DNA of 56,817 nucleotides. It comes from Bacteroidales bacterium (lineage in GTDB: Bacteria > Bacteroidota > Bacteroidia > Bacteroidales > UBA4417). The stretch spans positions 1 through 56,817 of the forward strand of contig JAURYB010000088.1 of the NCBI GenBank assembly GCA_030654075.1, given 5' to 3'. The position numbers and the translations under genes were made by a program. Every line of letters starts with the position of its first letter. Positions within the stretch are counted from its first letter, which is position 1. This document shows, piece after piece, positions 34,225 through 44,249 of the stretch. Under the pieces are notes generated by a model that saw only the letters and a list, made by a program, of their open reading frames with translations, was not told the DNA's origin and did no database searches.

Positions 34225-37200
34225 ATGCCCAAATTTAGTCATCTTCACGTACATTCTCAATATTCATTACTCGATGGTGCTGCCGAAATACCGGCAATGT
34301 TCCGAAAGGCTGTTGCCGACGGAATGCCCGGTATCGCACTTACCGATCATGGAAACATGTTCGGCGCATTTCAGTTTATTGCCGAAGCAGAAAAAATAAA
34401 CGGAAAGCATGCCACACCTATTATTAAGCCTATAGTTGGTTGCGAATTCTACCTGGTACAAGACCGTCATAAGCGGAAATTTACCGGTGGAGAAAAAGAT
34501 GTTCGCTATCATCAACTTTTACTTGCAAAGAATGCACTGGGATACAGGAACCTGGTTAAGCTTGCTTCGCTGGGTTTTATACAGGGAATGTATGGTAAGT
34601 ATCCGCGAATTGATAAAGAGCTGTTGCTGCAATACCACGAAGGCCTTATTGCTACTACTTGCTGCCTTGGAGCCGAAGTACCGCGGACTATTTCCTCCAA
34701 AGGCGAAGCCGAAGGAGAAAAATTATTTAAATGGTGGCTCGATATTTTTGGTGAAGATTATTACGTTGAACTCCAACGCCATGATATCCCTGAGCAAAAT
34801 GAGGTAAATCTTGTTTTGCAGCGTTTCGCGGCCAAGTACAACGTTAAAATGATTGCCAGCAACGACTCCCATTATGTTGAGCAGGAAGATTATAACGCGC
34901 ATGATATCCTGCTTTGCGTAAATACCGGCGAAAAACAGAGTACACCAACGTTCCGCGAGTATGGCGATGGCGATGCACTGGTAAAAGGCAGGCGCTTTTC
35001 GTTTTATAACGATCAGTTTTTCTTTAAGAATACGGAGCAAATGAGTACGCTCTTTGCCGACCTCCCTCAAGCCATTGACAATACCAATGAAATAGTTGAT
35101 AAAGTTGAGATAATAAAACTGCAGCGTGATATTTTACTGCCCAATTTCCCTGTTCCTTCTCAGTTTATTATTCATAAGAATTCCATTTTTACAGATCGAA
35201 AAGATGTTAACGGGCAGAAAGAAATTACCGCTGATGTGCGTAACCAGTGGGAGTTTTTAAAGCATCTTACTTATATTGGCGCTAAAGTAAGGTATGGAGA
35301 TATAACTCCGGAACTCCGCGAACGTATTGATTTTGAATTGCAGACCATTCATGATATGGGTTTTGCAGGGTACTTCCTGATCGTAAGCGATTTTATAAAA
35401 GCAGGACGCGATATGGGCGTGTATATCGGTGCGGGCCGTGGTTCGGCAGCCGGTAGTGTGGTAGCGTATTGTACAGCTATTACCAACATTGATCCGATGA
35501 AGTACAATCTGCTGTTCGAGCGTTTCCTTAATCCTGAGCGTATCAGCATGCCTGATATTGATACGGATTTCGACGACCAGGGCAGACAGAAAGTGATTGA
35601 TTACGTAGTTCAGAAATATGGTCAGAACCAGGTGGCTCAGATTGTTACCTATGGAACTATGGCTGCCAAAAGCAGTATTAAGGATGTGGCACGTGTTCTC
35701 GACCTCGACCTGAGTATCAGCAATTATCTTACAAAGTTGGTTCCTGATAAGCCTGGAATAAAGCTCAAAAGAGTACTTTCTGCACCACTTACAGCGAAGG
35801 ACGCTCCTAAAAACGGCGAAAAATCCCTTGAAGAAAAGGAAGATCTTCGTTCGGAAGATATGGATAATATCCGTAAAATCAGGGAGATATATAATTTTTC
35901 CGGTACTGATACATCCTTGCTGCTGCAACAGAAAGTATTGCAGTTAGCCGAGAAACTCGAAGGATCAGTACGTGGTACAGGAATTCATGCCGCCGGAATT
36001 ATTATTGCGCCAACCGATCTTACCGAGCTTATCCCGGTTTGTATCGCCAAAGATTCTCCTTTGTGGGTAACACAGTTTGAGGGAAATATCATCGAATCGG
36101 CCGGTGTAATTAAAATGGACTTCCTGGGTCTGAAGAACCTTACCATTCTGAAGGATTGCCTTCAGTTAATAGAAGAAAACCATGGTGTTAAGTTAGACCT
36201 GGACACAATTCCGCTCGACGATATTCCAACCTTTGAACTCTATCAGCGTGGTGATACCGATGGCACTTTCCAGTTCGAAAGTATCGGAATGAAACAGCAT
36301 CTGCGTAATCTGAAACCCGATAAGTTTGAGGATCTGATTGCAATGAATGCGCTTTTCCGTCCGGGACCTATCAAGTATATTCCCAACTACATTGCCCGTA
36401 AACATGGCCGTGAAGTAGTTTCGTACGACCTTCCGATTATGGAAGAGATTTTGCACGAAACCTATGGTATTACTGTTTATCAGGAACAGGTTATGTTGCT
36501 TTCGCAGAAACTGGCTGGCTTTAGTAAAGGCAAAGCCGATGAGCTGCGAAAAGTAATGGGTAAGAAAATCCGGGAAAAACTGGATAAAATGAAACCCGAA
36601 TTTATCAAAGGAGGAACTGAAAATGGTCATCCCGAAGATAAGCTCAATAAGATATGGACCGACTGGGAAGATTTCGCTTCCTACGCTTTCAATAAATCGC
36701 ATAGTACCTGTTATGCATACATTGCATACCAGACAGCATATCTCAAAGTACATTACCCTGCCGAATACATGGCGGCTCTGCTTACCACCAACCTCGGAAA
36801 TGTAGAAAACCTTACTGCTTACCTCGACGAATGCCGCCGTATGGGTTTACGCGTTTTAGGTCCCGATGTGAACGAATCGGGGCTCAATTTTGCAGTGAAT
36901 AAAAATAAGGAAATCCGTTTTGGTCTTAAAGCTCTCAAAGGAATGGGTGATGCTGCAGCAGATTCATTGCTTACCGAACGAAATGAAAATGGGCCTTATT
37001 CCAATATTTTTGATTTCATAAAACGTGTTAACCTACGAACAGTTAACAAAAGTTCGATGGAAGCTTTGGCCCAGGGCGGCGCTTTTGATAGTTTCGAGGA
37101 TATGCACCGCGCCCAGTTCTTTGCTAAAGAATCAAACGAAGACGTTACTTTCCTTGAAAAACTGATCCGTTTCGGCGGTAGTTTCCAGGCAATGCAGCAA

Positions 37201-37929
37201 TCTTCTCAGCAATCGTTGTTTGGCGACCTTGGTCCGGTTGAAATTCCTGACCTTAAACTTCCTGATTGCCAGCCCTGGTCGAATATCGAAAAACTTAAAC
37301 GCGAAAAAAATATCGCTAGTTTCTTTATCTCGGGGCATCCGCTTGATGAATACCGTTTCGATATGGATACATTCTGCAATGCTTCCATTAAAAAGCTGAA
37401 AGAAAATATGGCTGCCGCTGCCTCACGCGATGTTTTTATTGCCGGAATCGTATCGAAAGTCCGGCATGAAGTTGCAAAAAACGGTAATCCGTACGGGCGG
37501 TTCACATTAGAGGATTTTGACGAATCGATTGAACTGGCTCTTTTTAAAGAGGACTACCTGAAATTCAGACACCTTCTGAATGATGACGCTATTGTATATG
37601 TAAAACTCAGGTCAGCATTACGGTATGGTACAGAGGATCAATATGAACCACGGATTCAGCGTATTTCGCTGCTGAGCGAAATTATGGATGAACAAGCTAA
37701 AGCAGTTATTGTGCAGATACCTCTCGACAATCTTGCCGATACCTTGACAAACCAGCTTATTGACACAATTAAGAAAAACAAAGGGAACTGCAAAGTGCGG
37801 ATTGAATTCTTTGATTTCGTGAATAATTACCGGGTCGAAACAGTTTCGTCGCATCACAAAGTTGTGTGCAGCAATACGGTAAGGCAACTCAAGCAAATAA
37901 GCGGAATTAATACCAAGGTGAAAACCTGA
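34225..37929 (+). CDS. dnaE: DNA polymerase III alpha subunit
   Basis: The 1234-residue product is a complete DnaE-type replicative polymerase. An N-terminal PHP domain ('FSHLHVHSQYSLLDGAAEIP', 'GIALTDHGNMFG') leads to the catalytic palm ('YIGAGRGSAAGSVVAYC', 'MPDIDTDFDDQGR', whose two Asp are catalytic), fingers ('FRPGPIKYIPNYIARKHG', 'YQEQVMLLSQKLAGFSKGKA', 'SHSTCYAYIAYQTAYLKVHY'), a helix-hairpin-helix region ('RFGLKALKGMGDAAADSLL') and an OB-fold ('VFIAGIVSKVRHEVAKNGNP'). It copies the chromosome with the beta clamp. PHP metal ligands look intact. Lone gene with a long upstream gap. Confidence 0.97.
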   Translation: MPKFSHLHVHSQYSLLDGAAEIPAMFRKAVADGMPGIALTDHGNMFGAFQFIAEAEKINGKHATPIIKPIVGCEFYLVQDRHKRKFTGGEKDVRYHQLLLAKNALGYRNLVKLASLGFIQGMYGKYPRIDKELLLQYHEGLIATTCCLGAEVPRTISSKGEAEGEKLFKWWLDIFGEDYYVELQRHDIPEQNEVNLVLQRFAAKYNVKMIASNDSHYVEQEDYNAHDILLCVNTGEKQSTPTFREYGDGDALVKGRRFSFYNDQFFFKNTEQMSTLFADLPQAIDNTNEIVDKVEIIKLQRDILLPNFPVPSQFIIHKNSIFTDRKDVNGQKEITADVRNQWEFLKHLTYIGAKVRYGDITPELRERIDFELQTIHDMGFAGYFLIVSDFIKAGRDMGVYIGAGRGSAAGSVVAYCTAITNIDPMKYNLLFERFLNPERISMPDIDTDFDDQGRQKVIDYVVQKYGQNQVAQIVTYGTMAAKSSIKDVARVLDLDLSISNYLTKLVPDKPGIKLKRVLSAPLTAKDAPKNGEKSLEEKEDLRSEDMDNIRKIREIYNFSGTDTSLLLQQKVLQLAEKLEGSVRGTGIHAAGIIIAPTDLTELIPVCIAKDSPLWVTQFEGNIIESAGVIKMDFLGLKNLTILKDCLQLIEENHGVKLDLDTIPLDDIPTFELYQRGDTDGTFQFESIGMKQHLRNLKPDKFEDLIAMNALFRPGPIKYIPNYIARKHGREVVSYDLPIMEEILHETYGITVYQEQVMLLSQKLAGFSKGKADELRKVMGKKIREKLDKMKPEFIKGGTENGHPEDKLNKIWTDWEDFASYAFNKSHSTCYAYIAYQTAYLKVHYPAEYMAALLTTNLGNVENLTAYLDECRRMGLRVLGPDVNESGLNFAVNKNKEIRFGLKALKGMGDAAADSLLTERNENGPYSNIFDFIKRVNLRTVNKSSMEALAQGGAFDSFEDMHRAQFFAKESNEDVTFLEKLIRFGGSFQAMQQSSQQSLFGDLGPVEIPDLKLPDCQPWSNIEKLKREKNIASFFISGHPLDEYRFDMDTFCNASIKKLKENMAAAASRDVFIAGIVSKVRHEVAKNGNPYGRFTLEDFDESIELALFKEDYLKFRHLLNDDAIVYVKLRSALRYGTEDQYEPRIQRISLLSEIMDEQAKAVIVQIPLDNLADTLTNQLIDTIKKNKGNCKVRIEFFDFVNNYRVETVSSHHKVVCSNTVRQLKQISGINTKVKT

Positions 37930-38175
37930 TAGATTGAAAATAGAAAATAGAAAAATAGAAAAATAGAAAATAGTGAATAGTAGGCGAATATTTAGTGCTT
38001 TCGCATTAATCCGATTTTCTGAATCAAAATGAATTTATTTATCCTTATCACTGTTTAATTTACCTAATTTTGCATTCTGAAAAACCGGCTTCCGCGAACA
38101 AATATAGCTTAATGTTGGTTTTTAATAAGATCGTATTCTAACGAAAAGAAAATAGAAAATAGAAAATAGATAATG
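37930..38175. repeat. 'gaaaata' low-complexity repeats between dnaE and thioredoxin
   Basis: The 307-base gap begins with five or six degenerate gaaaata units (37935-37978) and has another three at 38145-38170. A short inverted match lies nearby ('gaccattttctatttaccattttcc'). Between them TAATTTTG at 38065-38072, followed by CA, matches the TAnnTTTG -7 element and is a candidate thioredoxin promoter with a leader of about 155 bases. Confidence 0.55.
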
Positions 38176-38236
38176 ACCATTTTCTATTTACCATTTTCCA
38201 ATAACTAATAACTATTAACAATTAACAAATACAAAC

Positions 38237-38557
38237 ATGGCACTTGAATTCACGGATGCTAATTTCGCAGAACTGGCTGAAAAATCAGATAAACCTGTAA
38301 TTATTGACCTTTGGGCTGAATGGTGTGGCCCTTGCCGTATGGTTGGACCTATTGTTGAAGAAATAGCCAAAGAATACGAAGGAAAAGCCATTGTTGGCAA
38401 ACTGGATGTTGACAGTAACCCGATTACGACCGGAAAGTTCAGTGTACGTAACATTCCTACTATTCTTTTTATGAAAAACGGCGAGATTGTTGACAAACAG
38501 GTTGGCGCTGTCCCTAAAAGTGTGCTGGTTGGGAAGTTGGAAAAACTTCTTGGATAA
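38237..38557 (+). CDS. trxA: Thioredoxin
   Basis: The 106-residue product is a standard cytoplasmic thioredoxin with the redox motif 'WAEWCGPCRM', the conserved buried Asp in 'KPVIIDLW', the cis-Pro segment 'RNIPTILFMKNGEIVDK' and the C-terminal 'VGAVPKSVLVGKLEKLL'. It reduces protein disulfides, recycled by thioredoxin reductase. Length and motif spacing are normal. No thioredoxin reductase is adjacent. Confidence 0.95.
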   Translation: MALEFTDANFAELAEKSDKPVIIDLWAEWCGPCRMVGPIVEEIAKEYEGKAIVGKLDVDSNPITTGKFSVRNIPTILFMKNGEIVDKQVGAVPKSVLVGKLEKLLG

Positions 38558-38686
38558 AAGGATTTAGGATTTTGGGATTAGGATTTAGGGTGAGAAAACC
38601 CAGATATAGAATTGAGATTTGTGAATTTTGATTTGTGAGTTGTGATTCTTTATCCCTAATCCCTAAACCCCAACCCCCAAAGCCTT
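38558..38686. repeat. Telomere-like 'ggatttagg'/'ccctaaa' low-complexity spacer
   Basis: The gap between trxA and the DUF58 gene is made of degenerate phrase repeats: 'ggatttaggattttgggatt' units near trxA, 'gatttgtga' units in the middle and 'ccctaatccctaaaccccaa' before the next start. The two ends are roughly inverted copies and could pair. No gene is visible. Confidence 0.55.
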
Positions 38687-39622
38687 ATGCAATACCAGAT
38701 CGACCAAAGCCGTATACCACAATTTCCAAACCTGGAGTTGCTGGCACGAACTGTTGTTGAAGGTTTTATTGTCGGGCTGCATAAAAGTCCGTTTCATGGT
38801 TTTTCTGTTGAGTTTTCGGAACACCGACTTTACAATCCCGGCGAACCAACCCGCCATATCGACTGGAAATTATATGGCCGCACCGACCGCATGTATGTGA
38901 AACGCTACGAGGAAGAAACCAACCTGCGTTGCCAGATTGTAATAGACAATTCTTCGTCCATGTTTTTCCCGGTACGGGAAGTACTAGACGTGGATCATCC
39001 CAATAAAGTTACTTTTTCTGTTTATGCTGCTGCATGCATTATGCAATTACTGCGGCGGCAGCGTGATGCATTGGGCCTTAGTCTTTTTAGCGATAAGGTG
39101 AGCCTGCATACACAGGCAAAATCGAATTCGGTGCATTACAAATTTCTGCTGGGCAAAATGGAGGAACTTCTAATGCCTGTTACAGCCGAAGTTCAACGTA
39201 GTTCGCGGGTAACCGAATCCCTGCATTTTATTGCCGAAAATATTCATAAACGCTCGCTGGTAGTGCTTTTTAGCGATATGTTCGATGCTGGTGCCGATAA
39301 TTCAGCACTTTTTGACGCACTACAACATTTGCGTTATAACAAGCACGAAGTAATTCTTTTCCATGTTGTGGATAAAGCCAAAGAGCTGGACTTTGACTAC
39401 GAAAACCGACCTTATCGTTTTGTGGATATGGAAACCGGTTCCGAAATCAAACTGCAGCCTGCCGAAGTACGTAAAACCTATTCCGATGCCATCGGCAACT
39501 TCCACCAGGACTTGAAACTAAAATGCGCCCAGTATAAAATTGATTTTATTGATGCTGATATCAACAAAGGATTTGAACAGGTGCTGTTGCCTTATTTATT
39601 GAAAAGGGAAAGAATGATGTAA
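38687..39622 (+). CDS. DUF58 (VWA-like) protein
   Basis: The 311-residue product has the DUF58 hallmark 'HRLYNPGEPTRHIDWKLYGR', then 'TDRMYVKRYEEETNLRCQIV', and a VWA-like fold with a DxSxS-type metal site in 'IVIDNSSSMFFP', plus 'RSLVVLFSDMFDAG'. DUF58 proteins usually stand beside a MoxR AAA+ ATPase and BatA/BatB proteins and are thought to serve as cofactors for chaperone or metal-centre assembly. None of those partners is next to it here. No signal peptide, so cytoplasmic. Confidence 0.88.
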   Translation: MQYQIDQSRIPQFPNLELLARTVVEGFIVGLHKSPFHGFSVEFSEHRLYNPGEPTRHIDWKLYGRTDRMYVKRYEEETNLRCQIVIDNSSSMFFPVREVLDVDHPNKVTFSVYAAACIMQLLRRQRDALGLSLFSDKVSLHTQAKSNSVHYKFLLGKMEELLMPVTAEVQRSSRVTESLHFIAENIHKRSLVVLFSDMFDAGADNSALFDALQHLRYNKHEVILFHVVDKAKELDFDYENRPYRFVDMETGSEIKLQPAEVRKTYSDAIGNFHQDLKLKCAQYKIDFIDADINKGFEQVLLPYLLKRERMM

Positions 39623-39690
39623 TTGCTTTCAAAGCAAATCGATAAATTCAGTTCTCAGTATTTTTTTTATTCTTTCTAATCGCATATAGA

Positions 39691-41478
39691 TTAGTGAGTT
39701 GTATTTTCTTTAAATAGCAGTTTAGCATCTTTTTCTTTTCCTTTCACCCACCAGTCATTCGGAATCACACTCCAGTTATTCAACGCTTTCGGATTAACGG
39801 TTTTTTTCTCTTCGATCCATTTCATCAGGTAAAAGCGTAAATCTTTTGGCGTTGAGGTGATGATTCTGCCGGTAATTTCATCTTTCGGGATTTTTGCGCC
39901 GAGAGTTAATAATCCGCCGCCACCATTGGCCTGGTATGAATTGATAGCTACGGTATAAGTCTTCTTTAAATCGAAGGGTTTGCCGTCGGCCATAGCACTT
40001 ATTGTTATTCTTTCACCTGCAGGTTTACTGACATCAACCGTATAATTGATCCCGGCTGCAGAAGAAAAATTGAAATAGCTAGCCGCTAACTGGGCTGAGC
40101 CATGCGATAAAATAATTTCACCTTTCTCGTCACGTCGGAAATTGATCAGATTATCATCCGCGTTTTTCATCTGGTTAAACCATTGGCCGTAGGAATATTC
40201 AAGATAATCCTTGATTTCCTGCCCGCTTAGTTTCATGGTATAAAGCAGGTTTTCGTATTTATATAAATTGAACATATCGCGTACAAAAACCTGGCCTTTT
40301 TTGATTTCGGCATTAAATGAAAGCAGCGCGGCAAATGATACATCGGCGTGAGTAAGCTCAAGTTGTATTTGCTGAATAAGATCTATGAAAGGTGAATCTC
40401 CAAAGACGGACTCGTGGGTTGAAATTGTTTCGGTAAATTCACCGATTGGTTTCGCTACATAAGCTTTAATTTTATTGATAACCGGTTCAAATTCAGTCAT
40501 GAAAGCCTTGTTGGGCTGGTAATTTTCAATCTGAATTATATTCCCGCTGATTACCTTTTTCCATTTTCCGGTTTCGGTGTTCTTATTTAATACAATGCTT
40601 GTTTCAGTTGCGGTACGTGAGCCGCTTAAAGTTCCGAGAATCAAAACCTCGTTTCCCTCCGGATCTTTCACCGTATAATTCCATCCATGATGATCGTGTC
40701 CGACAAATATAGCATCAAATCCAGGAACTTGCTCAGCCACCATTTGGGATGCATTTTCATTGCGTTGTACTTCGGCGGTTTGGCCTTCGTAATTTGCATC
40801 CACACCCGCGTGTAAGAGGCCTATCAGCACATCCGGATGCTCTTTTTCCCGGATGATTTCAACCCATTTTTTAGCGCTCGCAACCATATCCTGAAAATCA
40901 ATGCCGCTCCATATTTTTTCAGGAAGCCACATTGGAACGCCAGGTGTAATGAGCCCGAGAATCGCAATTTTTACCCCATCACGATTAAGAATGGTGTAGG
41001 GTTTAAAATACGGTTCACCTGTTTTGGTATCCACCGCGTTGGCAGCCATCCATGGAAATTTAAATTCTTTTGCAATCTTATCGTAAACAGGATGTCCCGG
41101 TTCGATATCATGATTCCCAACTGTAGCCGCATCGTATTTCATATAATTCATTACGCTGGCACAGATATGTTCGGCTTTGGTATCCTCAAAATTGTAGTAA
41201 TATACCAGTGGCTGGCCCTGCAAAATATCGCCATTGTCCAACAGTATAACCGACTGAGCCGTATCCGCTCTTTGCTCTTCAACATAGGTAAAAACCTGCG
41301 CAAGAGAAGCCGGGGAGGGTTTGTCGTTTATGAAATCCCAGGGGAAAAGAGAACCATGAACATCGCTGGTTTCAATCAGTTTTAGTTTAACGGTTTGCGC
41401 CTGGAGCGGAAGAATGGAGTTTAAAAAAAGTAAACTGGCAATTAAAAAAGAGCTTAGGAGTATGGAATGTTTCTTCAT
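39691..41478 (-). CDS. Secreted bifunctional metallophosphatase/5'-nucleotidase (UshA-like)
   Basis: The 595-residue product has a signal peptide ('LPLQAQ') and a calcineurin-like metallophosphatase domain with all the metal motifs: 'ETSDVHG', 'LLDNGDILQGQP', 'TVGNHDIE', 'IGLLHAGVD' and 'IFVGHDHHGWN'. The C-terminal 5'-nucleotidase domain follows ('LLSFNAEIKKGQVFVRDMFN', 'LYKYENLLYTMKLSGQEIKD', 'YTVAINSYQANGGGGLL'). It hydrolyses nucleotides or 2',3'-cyclic nucleotides in the periplasm. Length is normal. Lone gene; a repeat-rich spacer precedes it. Confidence 0.93.
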   Translation of the reverse strand: MKKHSILLSSFLIASLLFLNSILPLQAQTVKLKLIETSDVHGSLFPWDFINDKPSPASLAQVFTYVEEQRADTAQSVILLDNGDILQGQPLVYYYNFEDTKAEHICASVMNYMKYDAATVGNHDIEPGHPVYDKIAKEFKFPWMAANAVDTKTGEPYFKPYTILNRDGVKIAILGLITPGVPMWLPEKIWSGIDFQDMVASAKKWVEIIREKEHPDVLIGLLHAGVDANYEGQTAEVQRNENASQMVAEQVPGFDAIFVGHDHHGWNYTVKDPEGNEVLILGTLSGSRTATETSIVLNKNTETGKWKKVISGNIIQIENYQPNKAFMTEFEPVINKIKAYVAKPIGEFTETISTHESVFGDSPFIDLIQQIQLELTHADVSFAALLSFNAEIKKGQVFVRDMFNLYKYENLLYTMKLSGQEIKDYLEYSYGQWFNQMKNADDNLINFRRDEKGEIILSHGSAQLAASYFNFSSAAGINYTVDVSKPAGERITISAMADGKPFDLKKTYTVAINSYQANGGGGLLTLGAKIPKDEITGRIITSTPKDLRFYLMKWIEEKKTVNPKALNNWSVIPNDWWVKGKEKDAKLLFKENTTH

Positions 41479-42111
41479 TAATGTTTGGTCAAGTTTAGCT
41501 AAAAATTTCGTGTAAATTTACTAAAATAGAGCTTGGGGTTGCAAAGGAACGGCAAAGATTTAGAGAAAATATTATGTGTTAGATAAAAACGACCTTATTC
41601 CTTACAAACAGCTTACTAATCTGGTTAGTTGTTTTATTGTGTTAGTAAAACACCCGTTAAGTTCTATCTATACCAAATGCCTGTTTGCCAAAAAGAAATC
41701 ATATTTGCAATTATTAGCTCTTGTATCATTAAAAACTCCCCTGTGAATACAAGCTAACAGATAAAAAATCGTCCTAAATCACTATTGTCTGGTATAAAAA
41801 ACATGTCGTCCCTGACGGGACTAAACTTTTTTATAACTTATTTTCTACCAACATGTTGTCCCTAACGGGACAGTCCCAGAGATTATTTGCGCAAGCAAAT
41901 AGCATATTGGTAGAAGAAAAGCTAGCCCCACGTGATCAAAAGTCCCGTAGGGACGTTATAAATCAAGCAGTTAAACCTAATTTTAATATTTTCTCCGGAC
42001 AACAGTGGTCCTAAATATAATAATAACATAATTTCAGGCAGTTTATTTATTCGTCGTTTCGGTTTCAATCTGCAACTTTTCAAATTCCATCCCGATATAC
42101 ATGTTCAGTGA
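41479..42111. repeat. Repeat-rich intergenic region with gtccc/gggac hairpins and dispersed repeat copy 2
   Basis: This 633-base gap has no gene. Hairpins of the form gtccc-N3/4-gggac lie at 41808-41821, 41858-41871 and 41942-41954. 'ttttctaccaac' near 41840 and 'attggtagaagaaaa' near 41908 form an inverted pair around the middle. Positions 41941-42007 are almost identical to 142-208. This is a composite REP-like element inserted between the nucleotidase and the Kelch gene. Confidence 0.7.
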
Positions 42112-43470
42112 TCAAAAAGTCTTCGTATCGTAAATCACGGTTTTATTGAATTCACTCAAATCAATACTATAAACATCTGAGGAGGGTTTGATAGAAGTTT
42201 CATATTCCACAAAACCACCAACAATGTATAGCATATTATTTGAATAGAATAATTCGGAAGATTTTAAAGGTAAATCAATTGAAAACATATTTAACTCTCT
42301 TGTAACTGTGTTGTAAGTTTGTATTCTTCCTTCTTCGAAAATATAAATAATATTATTGTTATAAGCCAGGGCAGGCCTCTCAACACCATAAAACAGCTGC
42401 CCTTCGGTTTTCCACTCTGCAGTAGCTAAATTGCAAGTTTCAATTTCCTCCAAAGGTTTCATCTTGTATCCGCCAATTAAGTATATGATATTATTAATCA
42501 GTACTCCTTTGGTTTCCTTGGCAACAGGCATATCCGCTAATTCGTACCAATATCCCGATTTCAGGTTCAGTAAATGAACTTTGGCGGTGTAATCCTTTTC
42601 TTCGTTTAAATCAAGTTTAGTGGAACCTCCTATTACTATCAGGTTGTCGTTATAAACGAAGGATGCAAAGTTTGCTGCCTGGTGGGGATTTGTTTTATCG
42701 ATGAAAATTGAATTATGACTGATATCATGCACTTCAATTTTTTCATCCAGGTATTCGGATTTCCTGTTCCTGGATAATCTTTTTCCCCCTAAAACATATA
42801 TTTTGCCGTTATAGTAATTTATGTTGTGATACGCTCTCTTACTAAACTTCAGGTTGGAGGTTGTCCATTTATCCGAAGGTATATCGTATTCCTGTAATTT
42901 GTCGGTGTAACTCTGCCATGAGAAATTTGAATTCATCTTCAGGTTGTTGCCCACGAACGATATAGACTTAAATCCACGCCCATCTTCATTTGATTCATCT
43001 CCGCCGATAACATAAATTTTATCTCCGATCAAAACTGAGCCAAATGAATATAATCCGTCTTTTAATGGAGTTAAGCGGGTATAGGCAACCTGGAGTTTTA
43101 GCTTTCGATCCGATATAATTGTGACTTCATCCAGTAGCTGAACACTTTCAGAAAGCAATACTATAAAACCATTTTCTTTTAAATCCGAAAATGTCATCTT
43201 TTTGCTTGAATAGCCAACGCTGGAAAAATTTATAGTATCATTCCTGTTCTTTTCAATGGGATATTTAAGACGGAATTCCCCATTTTCATTTGTGGTAGTT
43301 CCGATTCCTGTCTTAGTTATAAAAACACTAACACCGGGTAACGGTTTTTTCGATACCTCATCGAATACCATTCCACGGGTGTACTGCGCAAACGAAATGT
43401 ATGATGAAAATACAAAAAATATTGTCAGGCTGAAAAGTACTAATATTCTGCAATTCCACTCAGGCTTCAT
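42112..43470 (-). CDS. Secreted Kelch-repeat protein with N-terminal CarboxypepD_reg-like domain
   Basis: The 452-residue product has a signal peptide ('ISFAQ') and a CarboxypepD_reg-like beta-sandwich at about 28-115 ('RGMVFDEVSKKPLPGVSVFI', 'TTTNENGEFRLKYP'). Five or so Kelch blades follow, each with a (V/L)(I/V)GG core ('DKIYVIGGDE', 'GKIYVLGGKR', 'DNLIVIGGST', 'NIIYLIGGYK', 'NMLYIVGGFV'). The Kelch part should form a beta-propeller, probably for protein or glycan binding outside the inner membrane. No catalytic motif is seen. First member of the accessory stretch of secreted proteins. Confidence 0.82.
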   Translation of the reverse strand: MKPEWNCRILVLFSLTIFFVFSSYISFAQYTRGMVFDEVSKKPLPGVSVFITKTGIGTTTNENGEFRLKYPIEKNRNDTINFSSVGYSSKKMTFSDLKENGFIVLLSESVQLLDEVTIISDRKLKLQVAYTRLTPLKDGLYSFGSVLIGDKIYVIGGDESNEDGRGFKSISFVGNNLKMNSNFSWQSYTDKLQEYDIPSDKWTTSNLKFSKRAYHNINYYNGKIYVLGGKRLSRNRKSEYLDEKIEVHDISHNSIFIDKTNPHQAANFASFVYNDNLIVIGGSTKLDLNEEKDYTAKVHLLNLKSGYWYELADMPVAKETKGVLINNIIYLIGGYKMKPLEEIETCNLATAEWKTEGQLFYGVERPALAYNNNIIYIFEEGRIQTYNTVTRELNMFSIDLPLKSSELFYSNNMLYIVGGFVEYETSIKPSSDVYSIDLSEFNKTVIYDTKTF

Positions 43471-43646
43471 GTCTTAAGGCTGATTAAGATTCAATCTTGC
43501 TTTCACTTTTCCGGCACAAATGCAGTCCTGGATTTGTTTTGCCGCTATGTACAATGAGGTTAACAAAGTGCCGGTTACTTAAACAGTATATTTATTAGTG
43601 ATCATATTGTGCCGCAAGATATATCTTTTTATAATTCAGCCTGAAA

Positions 43647-44249
43647 TTAATACCTGTAAAAATTATCTGAGCTTATTCCCACATCAAACCTGCCATCGGA
43701 AACAGTTATTGGTTTGTTGTTAATTAATGCTTTAAACTCAAAATAACCCGAAAGAATCACTTCAATTTGTTTTTTATCAACCAGTAGATTCTGGGCCCTT
43801 TTAAATTTAAGTTCTCCACTGAGGATGGTAGCGGTATAATGCGATGTGTCGATCGAAACTAAAACCTGGTATTCCTGTTTTGACAGATCGATTAACGTAT
43901 CATTTAGCTTTACAAGGCCGGTATAGTCTGCCGGCGCAAAACCTGGCATTTTGAAAGTCATTGTCATTTCTGAATTACTGTAATAATTTTCAGACTGTTT
44001 GGGCCCGGCTAAAACAAATGACATCTCGTTATTCTGTACAATTACTTTTGCGGGAACTATCGTATTATTCGAAACAAAAGGTGTCCTGTCGTAATAAGCG
44101 CCAAATGTGTTGTAGCCCCATTCGGAATAGGCCGGCAGATCTATGAATTCTTCATCATATACGAAAACCGATTTTTTAAGCTCATTTTCCTTTGAACAAG
44201 CAAAAAAAATCAATAGTAACGCGGAGAAAATAAGAAATAGCTTTTTCAT
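43647..44249 (-). CDS. Hypothetical lipoprotein, coupled to the upstream beta-barrel gene
   Basis: The 200-residue product has an SPII signal ('LLIFFACSKENE'). The mature part is beta-rich ('KVIVQNNEMSFVLAGPKQ', 'NSEMTMTFKMPGFAPADYTG', 'VLVSIDTSHYTATILSGELK') and I recognize no family. Its start codon overlaps the stop of the upstream beta-barrel gene in the ATGA arrangement, so the two are probably translated together and may act as one outer-membrane unit. Confidence 0.7.
   Translation of the reverse strand: MKKLFLIFSALLLIFFACSKENELKKSVFVYDEEFIDLPAYSEWGYNTFGAYYDRTPFVSNNTIVPAKVIVQNNEMSFVLAGPKQSENYYSNSEMTMTFKMPGFAPADYTGLVKLNDTLIDLSKQEYQVLVSIDTSHYTATILSGELKFKRAQNLLVDKKQIEVILSGYFEFKALINNKPITVSDGRFDVGISSDNFYRY

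Noticed and set aside
35257..36753. Long minus-strand ORFs opposite dnaE
   Set aside because: They overlap conserved polymerase domains and show no family features of their own.
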